64,000 nt of DNA, from assembly GCF_964355755.1 (NCBI RefSeq), contig NC_092672.1:38126501-38190500 (forward strand), in the 5' to 3' direction. Origin of the DNA: Antedon mediterranea. Taxonomy: Eukaryota; Echinodermata; Crinoidea; Comatulida; Antedonidae. Under the pieces are notes generated by a model. That model did not search any database. It saw nothing but the letters and a program-made list of their open reading frames with translations, and was not told the DNA's origin. Both the position numbers and the translations under genes were made by a program. This document shows positions 30,901 through 45,900 of this stretch, piece by piece (position 1 is the first letter of the stretch; every line of letters begins with the position of its first letter).

Positions 30901-33900
30901 TTGTATTGTTAAGTAACGAAAAATCATATATGGATAATTAAACGGCACTGTCTTCCGTTCCGTGAAACTGAACAAGTGTGAATATAGCTTTTTGTGACAA
31001 AAAAAGGTGTTGTGCCCATATATGGATATGATGATGTCATATTACTACCATATTTAAACATATCACTACCATATATGGGCACATCACATGTTTTTGTCAC
31101 ATAAAGTTTGATAGTGTAGACAGAGCTTAATCGTTGTGCCTATGTGTAATATTTGAAATTAAACAATACTACTTAATCTACATTACGTGCGCTATGAAGT
31201 AAAAAGTAACATAAATATGATTTTCTATCCAGGCAAATGAAACAAGGGTCGTGCAATCTTGCACTCAGGAATGTACTTGTAACCCATTGGAATCTACAAA
31301 TGTCACGTGCGTTGCTCTAACTTGCGACTCCAATGCTGATTGTGACATCATAGACGGAGTGCGTAACTGTTACTGTAACGATGGTTACCTAGGAGATGGT
31401 AAAAACTGTGAAGAAGGTAAGATATTAAACAAATCATTTGACTTGAGAATGTATGTAAGGTTTCCATAATCAGTATCATTCACAATCATAAACATTCTGC
31501 AGTATCTTCATCCCATCATATGTGGACCTGTTGGCTCAGCAGACACAGTACTTAGATGTTTTTTGTCTCTAGACATGATACAGTTAGAGACTGTGTGAGG
31601 GTCTGGTAATTTGATTCGAATATATTTTCTTTAAAGCCTGTTTACCACTAAAGGCGAAAATATATTGGTCCGATTTTTAAAATTTCCTGAGCTCTGATTG
31701 GTTACAAGTTTCTGGGAATATCCAAGTGCATAATAAACTCATCATCTGCTAGTGGCAAACCGGCTCTCTACCTCTAATTAGATTAGATTAGATTAATCTA
31801 ACTTGAATATTCGAATTTTAAATGTGTAAAGCAGTGAATGGCAAAGCTTAAAACGCTTCAAATGCTTTTTTATGCGTTTGTGGTTTTGTGTGTATTTTAT
31901 TTTTAATATTTGGTTTTGCTTTTGGTTTTGAATTTAAATTCTCTGATATAGGAAGAGTGGTTTTAATATAATAACTTTTTTGCTGGTTTTGAGAGCTGTG
32001 CACTGTAGTTTACCTATGCTTTCGAAATTTTCAATTTTAATTTATGTGAAATATGTTTTAGTCTTTACAACAATCCAATCTACAACCATTGGTGATTCAA
32101 CTACTTTAGAAGATTCAACAACGTCAATTATAACTGAAGTTTTAACAGAAGTTTTTACAGAATATGAACCAACAACTTTCGATGAATCTACAACTATCGG
32201 TGATTCGTCTACTTTAGAAAAGTCAACAACGTCAATTATAACTGAAGTTTTAACAGAAGTTTTTACAGAATATGAACCAACAACTGTCGATGAATCTACA
32301 ACCATCGGTGGTTCAACTACAGTAGAAGATTCAGTAACGTCAATTATAACTGAAGTTTTTACAGAATATGAACCAACAACTATCGATGAAGCAGCAACTA
32401 TCGATGAATCAACAATTATTATCGATAAATCGACAACTATCGATGAATCTACAACCATCGTTGATTCAACTACAGTAGAAGATTCAATAACGTCGATAAT
32501 AACTGAAGTGTTTACAGAATATGAAGCAACAACTATCGATGAAGCAACAACTATCGATGAAGCAACAACTATCGATGAATCAACAATTACTTTCGATAAA
32601 TCGACAACTATCGATGAATCTACAACCATCGTTGATTCAACTACAGTAGAAGATTCAATAACGTCGATAATAACTGAAGTGTTTACAGAATATGAAGCAA
32701 CAACTATCGATGAATCAACAACTATTATCGATAAATCGACAACTATCGATGAATCTACAACCATCGTTGATTCAACTACAGTAGAAGATTCAATAACGTC
32801 GATAATAACTGAAGTGTTTACAGAATATGAACCAACAACTATCGATGAATCAACAACTATCGATGAATCAACAACTATTATCGATAAATCGACAACTATC
32901 GATTCGTTTACATATTTAACTACGGATATTGATTTTACAACTCGTCCTACTATCCAGGTAGAACTAACGTCGTACGGTAAGTATATATAAATGTACATAT
33001 TGGTGTTGGAAATACAACTATATTAAACCGGTGGAAATTCAAATAACTCTTTATAACTCTAAATTAATTGGCATACTAACGTGTGTAAGTTTTCTATTTG
33101 TTACCACTAATATCTAATAGGCCTATCTAATGTAGAAGAAATCAAGTAGACCTAATTGGCATGGGGATTATTTTAATGTATTCTGTATTGTTTCAGACGT
33201 GATCCATTACGTACACAATAGTGTACAAGTACAATTAAGCTCTAACAAACTCAATAGACGCTTAAGACTCCGATATTAATATGCTTAAATATGTTGGTGG
33301 TTTCTATTTTAGAAAACGCCCTCCTTAATCGAATCGAGAGACCTTTAAATAACAGAAACGAATAAAGTAGACTTGCCCCAAGTCTGTACTTATTTCGAGG
33401 CTTTTCGATGTTTGTCTGAAATACAAACTCAATTAGTATACGTATGAAACGCCATATATGCCAAAATATTTATATTTTTACTAATATTAAGTCAAAACTC
33501 CGTCTGGAACACAGACTACGAATACAGTAGTAGGCCTATTCGGTTTGTCTCGATAAATGGAACAATGAAATGGTATGACGTGTATTCAACAACTATTACT
33601 AATATTGCTTTGTGTTTACTGAATGTAATGGGTGATATAATCATATATTTTCAGCTTTTTTTTCTCCCATTTGTGGCGTTAATTATTTTCAGCTTTTAAT
33701 CTTTTCTTATATGTTTTTGTATAATATGCTACTTTATTTCTTATACTAAACGATTTCTTTTATTACATTACTTTGTTATGATGCTTTTATTGACTAACCA
33801 AATCTTTTATTTATTTTGTAGAGTGATTATATATATTTTATTATGTATAACTTGCTTGGTGTTATGCTGTGTATGTAATTAATGTTTGTAATCTTTATCA

Positions 33901-36900
33901 GAGAGCTTTCAATTTGCGATGAACAAACACAACTTCTACGCATGCGCACTATGAATTAGACTTGCCCCAAATCCGTATTTATTGTCTTTTTTATATTATT
34001 CCACCATTCGACGTTTCGATTTTTGTCTGAAAATACAAGCTCAAGTAGTATACGTATGAAACGTCATATGTGCCAAAATATTTATCTTTTTACTAATATT
34101 AAGTCAAAACTCTGGAACCCCGACTAACTACGAATATACATGACCAAATTGTTCATATGTTCGGTCGTCTGAAATCGAAAGCTTTCTGCATACGGTGTAG
34201 GCCCTAACCACACACAATATGCTGCATTTTAATATAGCAACCAATATCTTTCATAATGTTTTTTAAAAACATAAATGTTTGTAATATTTAATTTAGATCT
34301 GTTTCTAAGTTGAAACTATGAATGATACAAACGATACAAAAATAAATGGGAAAGTTAATTTTTTGTATGTAGCAAGAAATTCGCTCATTCGATTGTGGTA
34401 CAGAATGCATTTCTCCAACTTTATTTTATTATCATTTGAACATAGTTGCCATTGTTCCCAGTACTTTAACTTCTATTACTGGTATTGTAAGTGACACTAT
34501 GAATGTACAGAACAACCTCTGGTCACCTCTTGACCATTTTACTCAATGATTTACTAATGTTACGTTTTCTCTCTCAAATTTAACAGTTGTAACAACTAAA
34601 AAACCAACTACATTAGCACCGACCAGTGGCCCAACAACAATTTCAGGTAGGCTCTATTGTGTTATGGTTTTCTTTTTAGTTTTTAATTTTACAAAACCCA
34701 CAACCCACAGACGCAATGGCGTATACTGAGACGCGCAATTATCCAGTTTAAATGTTAGAATCATACTAGCGTCATTACGCAGTTGTGGCCCTTCCGACGT
34801 CCTGTTTCCTAACCAGACCTCACAGGATTTATACCGTACCGAGGCAATTGTGTATTTAAAAGATGTATTGTCCCCATGAAAACATAATTCTTAATCATTT
34901 TGTTTGGTTGAATATGCCATTTTAATGTCACATAGGCCTATTAGTTATCCACCTTGACCAAAAATTGGATCGAAAAAAAGATTGATCTACCTGAAAAAAA
35001 AACCATTTGTAATTTAAAGCAATACTAGTCAAGTTGGCTGTCAGCCAGTGGGTTTTTGGTTGAATTTAACCATTTTTCATGTTATTTTATAAGTGAAAAC
35101 ATTATTTTTTCCAGTTTTTTTTCTATGGAAGTAAATAACTTGATTAATACTACAAAATAACCTATTCAAAGTCTGATATAATTAATCTTCTTTTTTCATG
35201 GTTTTGGGGGAAGTGTTATGATTGGGAAATTACTTATTAACAAGGCGAATGTTTTTGAAATCTCAATCACGTCATCAAGTGAAGCTTGCTAAACGATGTA
35301 TGGAAGTAATTTCTGGCACCGCTACCAAGTGTGCTCAGATCCTTATATTTACTGAAGTACACCTGGTGGCGATGTCTTAAAATACTCTGTTAGTACTTAA
35401 GTCGTAGCAATCCAGTGATGATGGTGAAGTTAGTACTTGGTTTCGTCAGTTTTCTAGATTTGTTTCTTTGCTTTAACAATGTGGTACGCTTAAGTTGTCT
35501 TGCTCTTCTGATTACATCAACTGCTTACATTCAGTGACTGTCTTGATACTCCGCATTTACTGATTACATCAACTACTTACATTCAGTGACTGTCTTGATA
35601 CTCCGCATTTCTTCTTTACAGTACAGCACTTTTTATTTAGAGAACTCTCCGTTAATTATGGTTATTTTATGTTAAGAGGTTTTCATTTAGGAATGTGGAC
35701 CAATAAATAAATAAACTCAACAAGGTCTTTAGATTTGAGAACATATTGTTCATTGTTTGATTAGGCAAATTTTGATTGCACTTTTATAAGTTGGTCGAAA
35801 GTAAATTCAATACAGCAGAATAGTAGGTATAGAAATTCTTTGTGTTGGCTTTTATACAACAAACTGGTGCGAGGATCAACGGAGTTGTTGACTTAGTTTA
35901 TTTAAATAAAGTTGATTGAATGTTGAACAATTCGTTGTGGCCTACCCATTGACTGTATATTATTCTTCAAACATGCCAACAGATTCGACTTTTGTTCAGT
36001 TTTTCTAAGATCATATCAAGTATCTATGAAGATAGAATTTAGTGTTCTAATTATCAACTTGCTCTACAAACTTTTCAGATTTTGTAATTTCCTTTCTTTT
36101 TTTAAAAAGCAAAAAAAAATGATCTCTCTTTAAAAAATGTTGTTTTACCATGTATTAGCACAATCAGGGAAGAGTAAAACTACAATTCCACTCTTGCCTG
36201 CTAAAAGAAATGTTGGGAAACGCAAGGAATGCTTTACTATACAGTACACAATAATGCTGGCAAAGTATCGCCTATTTAGATTCGGATGATATCGCAAAAT
36301 GCACCGTTCCTATAGAATTAGTATTCAAAGGATCTATTGAAAGAACTAGTGCTTGTTCGCCTTTGTTATTCGTTGCACAAAAGTCAGTTGTTTAAAGCGA
36401 AACAGGTAATGGAGCGTTCTAAAGTCAGGTTAATAAAGTTGTAAAGAGAGCTGGTTGAGCGTCATGACTCTATTCATTGATATTGTTTGTTTCCAATCCG
36501 GACTTAGTGGCGCGTTGCAAGCTACCAACTTAGTATTATGTGAAATTTTAAAGCAAGCAAAAGTTGAAAATCAGCCAATTTATCAAGGTAGAACAATTTC
36601 AAAAATGTAAATAGATTTTGTTTATTTAACTTGGGCCTGCAAACCGTTTACTGTTCATTTTGTATAGGACGTGAATTGATATTGGCACAACTAAGTTTCT
36701 AACTAAGTGCGATTTACTAAAACTCATAAATATTATTTTAAACCGCACCCCAATGAGTTGAAAAAGATATTAGATTTAACCTTAAAATGGATGTCCAATG
36801 TTGATCCAATGCCTAATTATAACTAAAGAATAAGGAGATCCAACAATTATTTTAAAATTTTTGTTTCTAGATCGCAAATTAAAAGTTAGTTTATAAACGT

Positions 36901-39900
36901 TTATTAGAAAAGTTTCGGGTCATACTTACGTTTCCTCTTCGAGTCTGTACCTTTCCAAGCAGCTTTAGTCACCGATATACAGAAACTGCCGCAGATCCTC
37001 GGCTATATGGAGGGAAATACAATTAATAAGGGTGTGATTTACAAAAGACTTTCCTCAGCTATTCAAAGATTTTGAGTTCTATTGTTGGGTTCAGCACCTG
37101 ATTGGTTGGTACAACCGCAACCAAATTGAATACAATGTATAGGAGGACAGATGAATAGGGATTTGATTTAGCTTTAATCTGGTAGGACACGTTGCGTTTA
37201 ACTGTTAGGATTCTATTATCTAACATAAATATGTAATTCTTAGACTGACCTTTAATTAAACAGATACAGAAAGTTCTTCCGCATAGCTTAATAAAGTAAT
37301 TTTTTGTATAATTTACTTCTTTTTTTATGTTGACCTCTTCAGTACAAGATACAGATCACAAAACATAACCACCCATTTCTCCAACATTCTGAAATGTTGG
37401 TCCGTCCAGAGAATAGTCATTCTTTCCTGGTCCCTCGAAATAAACCCTCTACCAGACTCAGAAGGAAGAACACAATTGCCTTCAGAATCTTGTAACATTT
37501 AAGGAAAATAGGAACGACAACCACCGTTCAGGCATTTGTGAACAAAACAGGATATCGACATTATAAAAACCAACTATGGTGAAAAATGTTGTACTTGTAC
37601 ACAATGGTACTACAAAACACTTGATGTGTTATATTGAAGTATAGGTACACAAAAAGTGCATTTTACTCAAAATCATCCATAAAATAAACCAAAATTTCAT
37701 TTTAAGTCTTATATCAATTTTCTTTTTTCCTTGATATGTTTTTGTTGAAATAAAGCAAATTGAGAGATTGCGTTTATAAAATGTGAACATTTAAACGAAA
37801 ATTACATTTATGCTACACTTCTTATAAGGAAATGAGTTTGTAAAATAGTTATGTAGAACACTTTTGTACTTCACATGAAAAGGATCAAAATACCTTAGGA
37901 CATGTGTACCGCTTGGACAGGTACGACCATTGTGTGAAGTCTTTACAACGAGAGTAGCATTGTGTTATAATACAAAAACAGACTCGGCTCTAACCTGTTC
38001 AAAATTGCTCATTTCCTTATAGTATTTTCTATACGAATGCAAATGTACAACCCTGGTTCATGTTTGGCCCCCATGTATTCTGGATGGCATAATAAGTATG
38101 AATGCTGTTTACACAATGACGTCTGGTTTCTTTTAAACCTATAGGCCCGTAATATCTTGATATAATTGTTTAAACTTTCATACGTAGAATGACTTTCTTA
38201 CTTTATATGCGCGTAATCTTGAAAATAAAAGGGCGCAAATAATGCCAAAAAATCTCACAAAAATAGAAACTTTGATGATTTAATCTTCTTTTAAAAACCT
38301 ATACGTTTTAACTTTTAGTATATGTAGGCCCTATTAGAACAAATACTACAAGCAAGCAACTCTGTGATGATGGTTTAATACAAATATGTGTATAATCAAT
38401 ATTAACCCAGGCACAATCTTTTTTTTCCATCATTCAAACTTTAAACAAATGAGAACAATTCAATAATTTCAGAACCCGAGTGTCCATCAAATTCCACATA
38501 CAACACTTGTGGTTGTCAGACCTTCTGCCCATCAGAGGCGACGTCATCAAACTGTACTCAAGACTCTTGTGAAGTTGGTGTGTGCGTATGTGATAAAGGA
38601 TTCGCTTTGATTAATGGTACCTGCCAAACACTGGATAGCTGTACATGTTTCGAAAATGGACAAGTATATAGTGTAAGATTTTGTATCATTATTTGTTCAA
38701 GAAGAATTTTAACCAAGACAAATTTTAACTCCTTAGAAAATGTTGATTTTCAGATTTTAAATTTAGAAACCCTGGTTTACATTAATGGTGTAATCTGAAC
38801 ACGTATAACAGACCTGTTTTGTAACAGTTTATTATTTTAATGTTTTGAATTGAATCCCGCTTAATTGACGCATGTTTATTGAGTGACAATGCAGTTCCAT
38901 TGTAAACATGTTTGTTATAATATAACGAGTATTTTCTAGAAAACAAACAAAATTGTTACACACACACTCTATTTTATAACTTTATTTTATTATTTTGCGC
39001 CACAACGTAAAATACCACAGTTTTCAATCAAATCAAATCAAATCAAATCTTTATTCGTTCCATATAAAATAAATCAATGAGTATTGATGTACGTTTTCGC
39101 AGAAACGAGGTCGATTATTTTAGCTTGTCTTGTATTATAAAGCAGATTACATTTTTATGTTCTTTATTTGTTAATTTATATAAAGTTATGTTTATTTTCT
39201 ATTGACCAAAGATTCCGAAATAAAAGATTTAATTGAATAATAGGTTGGTGGCTATAACCTTACAATTATTTGAAATTCATGCGTCTCTCCCGTAGCAGAA
39301 AGCAAGAACACGTTCTTGTTGTATGTGCCGTCCACGTCTGTGTGCAATCCAGCTCAGATTAAGCTTGGTTCCCACTAGGACGCTACGCAGGCACGTAAGC
39401 CGCAACACAGGCGAATTGGTCAATCAACAGCGATTGATTATTCGAACGTTGCGTCCTAGTGTGAACAAGACACAGGTTATTCCCCTACATTTACATTTAA
39501 TTTTTACATTTGTTGAGTTTGTGCTTTGAAACTACTCTAGGATTTATTCGTATTCATATTCTGAAAAAATAAATGTTTCCTTTAATTTTTCAACAAAATT
39601 CTCGGTTTAATGATTTTCATTATACTGTTGAGAAATGTTTTTGGATAATGAGAGTACGGGTATGGAGAAACAAGTAATTATTTCCCCATGGTAAGAGTAT
39701 TAGTATTTTCTGTCTACAAAACTAAGCCATTTTGTTTTAAAGCATTAAGTCTGTCCTTCTATCTCTGATAATATAAAACTATACGGTACACTGAAAGCAA
39801 TCTGTTTAATCATTTTAAAAGACTGACCAAGCTTGAATACAACAACACAATAGCCAAGGTTTGGGAATTAGATTCTCCCTGTATGATAAACAAAAGCTAA

Positions 39901-42900
39901 TTTGTTATAGTGGTCGTGGTTTATCTTGATTCCTTCATCCTATTCTTGTCTATTCATTTTATTGAAAATAAGAGTAGTACATTATACTTTCATTATATAG
40001 ATGAATAGATGAGTTTTTGTAATTGATATAATCCTAACATCCGATATACTGGAATATTATTTGTCAATACTGGAAGTAATAACACCAGAATATGATTACT
40101 TTAACAGACGTGTGTACTTTTGATAACACCACATACGAATTAGCGTTTTTTAAAAATTATATGAGATAAAAATAATAATATGTTATATTGTGACGCAATA
40201 ATTGTTGAATCGTTTGTTGTTGATTTATTTACCATCATCGATGATCCAATAAGCACCGCATCCTAATAAGTGCCGCATCCTAAAGCAAGGCGGCTGATAA
40301 CCAAACGCGATGCGGTGTTGTCCATTTGTTGGTCATAGGTTAACGGCGCTGTATAAAAAATAGGATCAATAATATGTATCTCCATGAAGTAATTATTATT
40401 CCATGCTGTCTCCGACAGACAATTGCTATTAATATAACTTGGGTGTTTTTGTTATTCTGCAGCATGATACGAATTACCTGACAGAGGACTGTTCAAGCAA
40501 CTGTACTTGTATCAACGGCGAGAGTGTCTGCGTGAAGTACATGTGCCACGGAAATGCAGAATGTGAACGTGATGATAAAAACCAACCTGTATGCGTCTGC
40601 GATCCTGGATACGAAGGAGACGGCGTAGATTGTAAACAGACATGTAAGTGTTCATTTCATTACCAAATGGAATACAAATAGCATTTAGACTAATACCTTT
40701 AGCTTTTGTCGGATGGGATGAAATGTTTCGTCCGCTACATGCATAATTATATAGCATAATTATATAGCATAATTATATAGCATAATTATATAGCCTAAAG
40801 CCTGGTTTCCACTAGGAAAAGAAAGGACGTAGCGCATCGACATTGAGAGTTCGGATAATCTATCACTTATGATACTTGCGTTGCGTTTACGTCATTGCGT
40901 TGCGTCTGTGTGAACCAAACTTTATCTATAATATCTAGTTTTACACTGTAATGCATTTCTTCCAATTGTATATGGTGGAAAGTAAATAGGCTGAGCCAAT
41001 ATTCAACTCCAATTTACCACCAATAGTTTTTCCCAGGGTTTTTAAATAGCAAACCTTTATTACCGAAAATCTATAGATTCATTGGACCATCATCGACTAT
41101 TGAAAGGTGAAATACTTGACAGTAATACATGAATGCCCAATACATAAACCCCTATGGCGATAAAACTTGCTTCTTTTTTAAGGGGCCTACCACTCCTCTT
41201 TTAAAGATCAAATTTGACATAATTTTGATCTACTATTTTTCAATTGTGATTGCTTTTGCCAAATTCTATCAACATGAAAATCAGCAAATGAAAAAAAAAT
41301 TACAGTAAATTCAAATATTATACTTAAACCTAACTAACTTTAACAAATCGTTTGACTTTAGTGGTACTTGCTCTTATGTATAGACAAATATATTACATTT
41401 TCATGTTTATTTGTTTCTTTTTCTTCGGTATCGATAGTTACTTTCTCCGAATCTTGTACTGTATGGGGAGACCCGCACTACCTGACGCCCGATGGCGTAC
41501 AGTACGATTTCCAAGGTGCGTGTACGTACACGTTGATGCAATCATACCTTGAGGGCGAAGATGGTCTTAAAAACTTCCATGTGTATGGAGATAACTACAA
41601 ACAGGACCAACTTGACGAGTGGACGTATATCAAGGATATCTACCTAGAATATGATGGAATGGTAAGTAAGGTTAATGTAGAATAGAATGTGGGGTTTAAG
41701 CTTGCTTCCCAACGCAATGGCGTAAGTGCAAAGTAAGTAATCATAAGCGATGGATTATTCAATCCGCCGCTTGTCATTGGTCAACTTGATTGCGTTACGC
41801 TTACCTCATTGAGTTTCGTCTTTTAGAGGGAACCAAACTTTCCGAAACGTGTTCACCATCTACTGCGGTATTCCCGGGCATTATTTAATTACATCCTCAC
41901 CTTCTCTTTTCCCTATTTTTTTTTATTAGTATCAGACGTAATTATTTAAAAATAATTATTCATAAGATGAGTGGTGTTATTAACTCGTGATCGTGTTATC
42001 TTTTCAAAATTGCAAAATTTTTATCAAAATAGTGATTTATTCTCTTCACAATAACAGCGTCGTTTCCGCATACCAATTTACGTTTTTAAATTGATTCAAA
42101 AGATTTGATTTTCTAAAGGTTTTTATTCCAAATATTCTTTACCAATTATATTGAGCATTCAAGCAAAACGTTTTAGGTTTTGTCCAAACCCGACAAAGTA
42201 AAACTACGCCACAGGCGCATTCCGAAAGTCATATTAGACACAAAGCACTATACAATATTTACCTCGAAAGGGCATACCACATGGCACCTACTTTCAAAAG
42301 AAATATGTTTATTGCAGCCTTCACTCAAACCCACTTGAACATGTTAATTATCAGTTTTGAAACGGGTAGAATAGTTTGTTCACAAACAGGCCATAGAAGC
42401 CGTGCCATAGAAGTCTTGCCGAGGAAGTCATGCTTTGGAAGTAATACGGCAATGGACACATTTATACTAAATATAAATTATATATAAATTACCAACAAAT
42501 GAAGAGAAAAAAACCCACAAAATATCAATTACTTTAATCAGTATTTTTGGTGTCTTCACAAACGAAGATATGGAACAAAATATCTGCTCATGCGTTATGC
42601 TATGCATTAACTTTTTAAAGAAAATTCTCTGTGACCAAAATTTTAAACCAAGTCCGTTTGTACTGTATGTTCGAGTCTCACAATTTCGTATATGATTTGT
42701 GTTACTAGGATAAAATGAAAAACAAAATATTATGATGAAAAAAAAATCATAATACAGTGTATTATCAAATTTCATCTAGCCATGCATTTATAGAATGTGG
42801 AGCTGATAAAAAATATAACGTATTTTTCCGTCTATCATGATTTCTTTATTTGCATAACTCAGGTTGTTCTGCTGCAACTAGGAGGGGATGTCTACATCAA

Positions 42901-45900
42901 TGGCATCGCAGTCAACTTGCCTGTCCTAGAGGGCGACCTTTATATCTCAACCAATGGGTATTACACGGTGAGTTGTCATGACAACAAATAATAAGGAAAG
43001 AAACAAAAACTTTTTTTGTAATTTTCATAGTTTGTGACAACCAGGAAACTAATCTTTTATTTAACCTCAAAAGTGCATTTCGATAATTGAATGCAAATAT
43101 GTACGTAAGATTACATAAAAAAAAGAAAATTATTTATTTTTTTTAAATATAGTACAGTATAATACAAATTAATAAAATACATTTTGAATTAATAACATCA
43201 ATATAACCTGGCTTTTGTAAATTAAACAAGCCTATTTTAAAAACACGTTTTTTTATGAACTCAAAGTACAAAGTACGGTAAGTTCTCACTACAAAACTGT
43301 ATACTGCTAATCATTTAAATTTAATTGAAAAGTGGCATAAACATTAAAATGAATTATTTTCTTTTCAGTTTTTGTCAACCCGATTTGGTTTAAGAATCGC
43401 TGTTTCTGGTGGGCAGGCTGCACAGCTTCAGATTTCATCTCTTTACTTTAACAAAGTACGCGGATTATGCGGCAATGTGGACAACAATAACACAAACGAC
43501 TTCCAAACACCAGCAGGTTTATTGGTAAGGCAAATAGTACAACTTAAATATGCTTCAGTTGTTTAAACTGAATACTTAATTAGATTGAATACTGAAGTCG
43601 ATGTATGTACTGTATGGTTTAACTGACAATATATATATATATATTTCCTCTGATGTATTACTCTTCTGGGTGGGCTTCCACATCACAGGCCTGCCTTTCG
43701 TGGAGTGCCATCTTTCTTCCACATCACAGGCCTGCCTTTCGTGGAGTGCCATCTTTCTTCCACATCACAGGCCTGCCTTTCGTGGAGTGCCATCTTTCTT
43801 TTTACATTTTGTTGTATTATAACTTAAGGTTTATTTGTTGCTTCTAATGAATATAAAAAAAGAAAACAGAAGAAAAGAATGAATATAGAGAAATAATTTT
43901 ATGAAAATTAAAATAAAAGAGTAATGATATTTATATATATATATATATATATTCATCGAAATGAATTCAATTCAATACTACCTACCTTATTTAAGCACCT
44001 TATTAATTTATATTATTGTAATAGTTTAGGAAATAAAGAAAATTAAATATTTACGTTGAACTTGAACAATATTCTTATATATAAATATATTCTCTATTCA
44101 GGCACCAAATGCAACAGTTTTTGGTGATAGTTGGATGGTAGGGTCAACTTGCTCCATTGAAACCCCTATCTACGACACTTGTGAAACAGTGGAACTCCAA
44201 AACCAAGCAATTGATGTTTGCTCAAAATATCTTAACAACACAGGTAATTTGTGTTCATGCTGTTATGTAATAATAAGAATAGATTTCAGTGAAAGTTCAT
44301 ACATATCAAATATATCATATAAATCAAATTAAGGTGTTGAATTTACTGTTAAGCGTGTTTAAACCATTGAATCTAATAAGTATAGATGTTATCCTTAAGT
44401 TTTAAATAGAATGAATGAATGAATACAACATTGAAGGCAACTTTAGCGATGCCGTTTAGGTTGCGTTTCAAGTATCTTGTGAAGTGTATAGCGCCACCAA
44501 ACGGCGAATGTTCTCCAAACTTTTAAATGAACGAAATGTCCCGGATGATTAGTACATTATTATGTAGGTTATAATGTATTATTATTTTAATCCAGACGTT
44601 TTTGGAGGTTGTCATCAAAATGTATCATTAGATATGTTCTACACTGCCTGTATACTTGACGCATGCGCAACAGATATTAACATTGATGTTCTCTGTGACA
44701 CAATCCAACTATACGCTATGCAGTGTAGCATCAGAACATGGCGTGAAGATCTTGATGTTTGTGGTAAGACTAATAGTTTATCAATTGCACATTAATTATA
44801 AATACTGTCATGTTCTCTGACGTATGGCTTCTTTATGCGCGTCTACATGCGTTATAATACGTACACTACGCGTTGAAATAGTGTGTGTAACGCAGCTCTA
44901 TATACAATATCAAACTAGTTTGAAAAAAAAAAGTGTGATTTGCCCAAACATCAAATTTTGTTGTCACATAAAGTTTGATACTGTAGACAGAGCTTTATAC
45001 AGGATATTGAATGGATTTTTTAGTTTCATTTATTTGGTGAATGAGTTATTAACCTACGCGATAGTACAATAATTGCTGTGAGGGAGTTATTATATTCTCG
45101 GGTCACACTCTTAACCTACGCGATAGTACAATGATTGCTGTGAGGGAGTTATTATATTCTCGTGTCACACTCTTAACCTACGCGATAGTACAATGATTGC
45201 TGTGAGGGAGTTATTATATTCTCGTTTCACACTCTTAACCTACGCGATAGTACAATGATTGCTGTGAGGGAGTTATTATATTCTCGTGTCACACTATTAA
45301 CCTACGCGATAGTACAATGATTGCTGTGAGGGAGTTATTATATTCTCGTGTCACACTCTTAACCTACGCGATAGTACAATGATTGCTGTGAGGGAGTTAT
45401 TATATTCTCGTGTCACACTCTTAACCTACGCGATAGTACAATGATTGCTGTGAGGGAGTTATTATATTCTCGTGTCACACTCTTAACCTACGCGATAGTA
45501 CAATGATTGCTGTGAGGGAGTTATTATATTCTCGTGTCACACTCTTAACCTACGCGATAGTACAATGATTGCTGTGAGGGAGTTATTATATTCTCGTGTC
45601 ACACTCTTAACCTACGCGATAGTACAATGATTGCTGTGAGGGAGTTATTATATTCTCGTGTCACACTCTTAACCTACGCGATAGTACAATGATTGCTGTG
45701 AGGGAGTTATTATATTCTCGTGTCACACTCTTAACCTACGCGATAGTACAATGATTGCTGTGAGGGAGTTATTATATTCTCGTGTCACACTCTTAACCTA
45801 CGCGATAGTACAATGATTGCTGTGAGGGAGTTATTATATTCTCGTGTCACACTCTTAACCTACGCGATAGTACAATGATTGCTGTGAGGGAGTTATTATA

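Larger units (their letters stand above)
32977..38472. other. Two long introns of the giant gene (except the 34587-34646 exon)
   Basis: These introns hold two copies of a dispersed repeat (33366-33510 and 33957-34118), a 52-bp tandem duplication (35509-35610), and otherwise AT-rich unique sequence. I found no further vWD or C8 exon. Because an orphan TIL-E follows, an unrecognised exon here cannot be excluded. Confidence 0.5.

Noticed and set aside
32042-32998. Open 318-codon frame on the minus strand over the Thr/Ser exon
   Set aside because: It mirrors the plus-strand repeats; ATCGAT-rich repeats contain no stop on either strand. The low-complexity VVDSSIVV product has no start context or splice support.
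43601-43847. Small frames with repeated RPAFRGVPSFF
   Set aside because: They arise from the 41-bp triplication within an intron; no splice or domain support.
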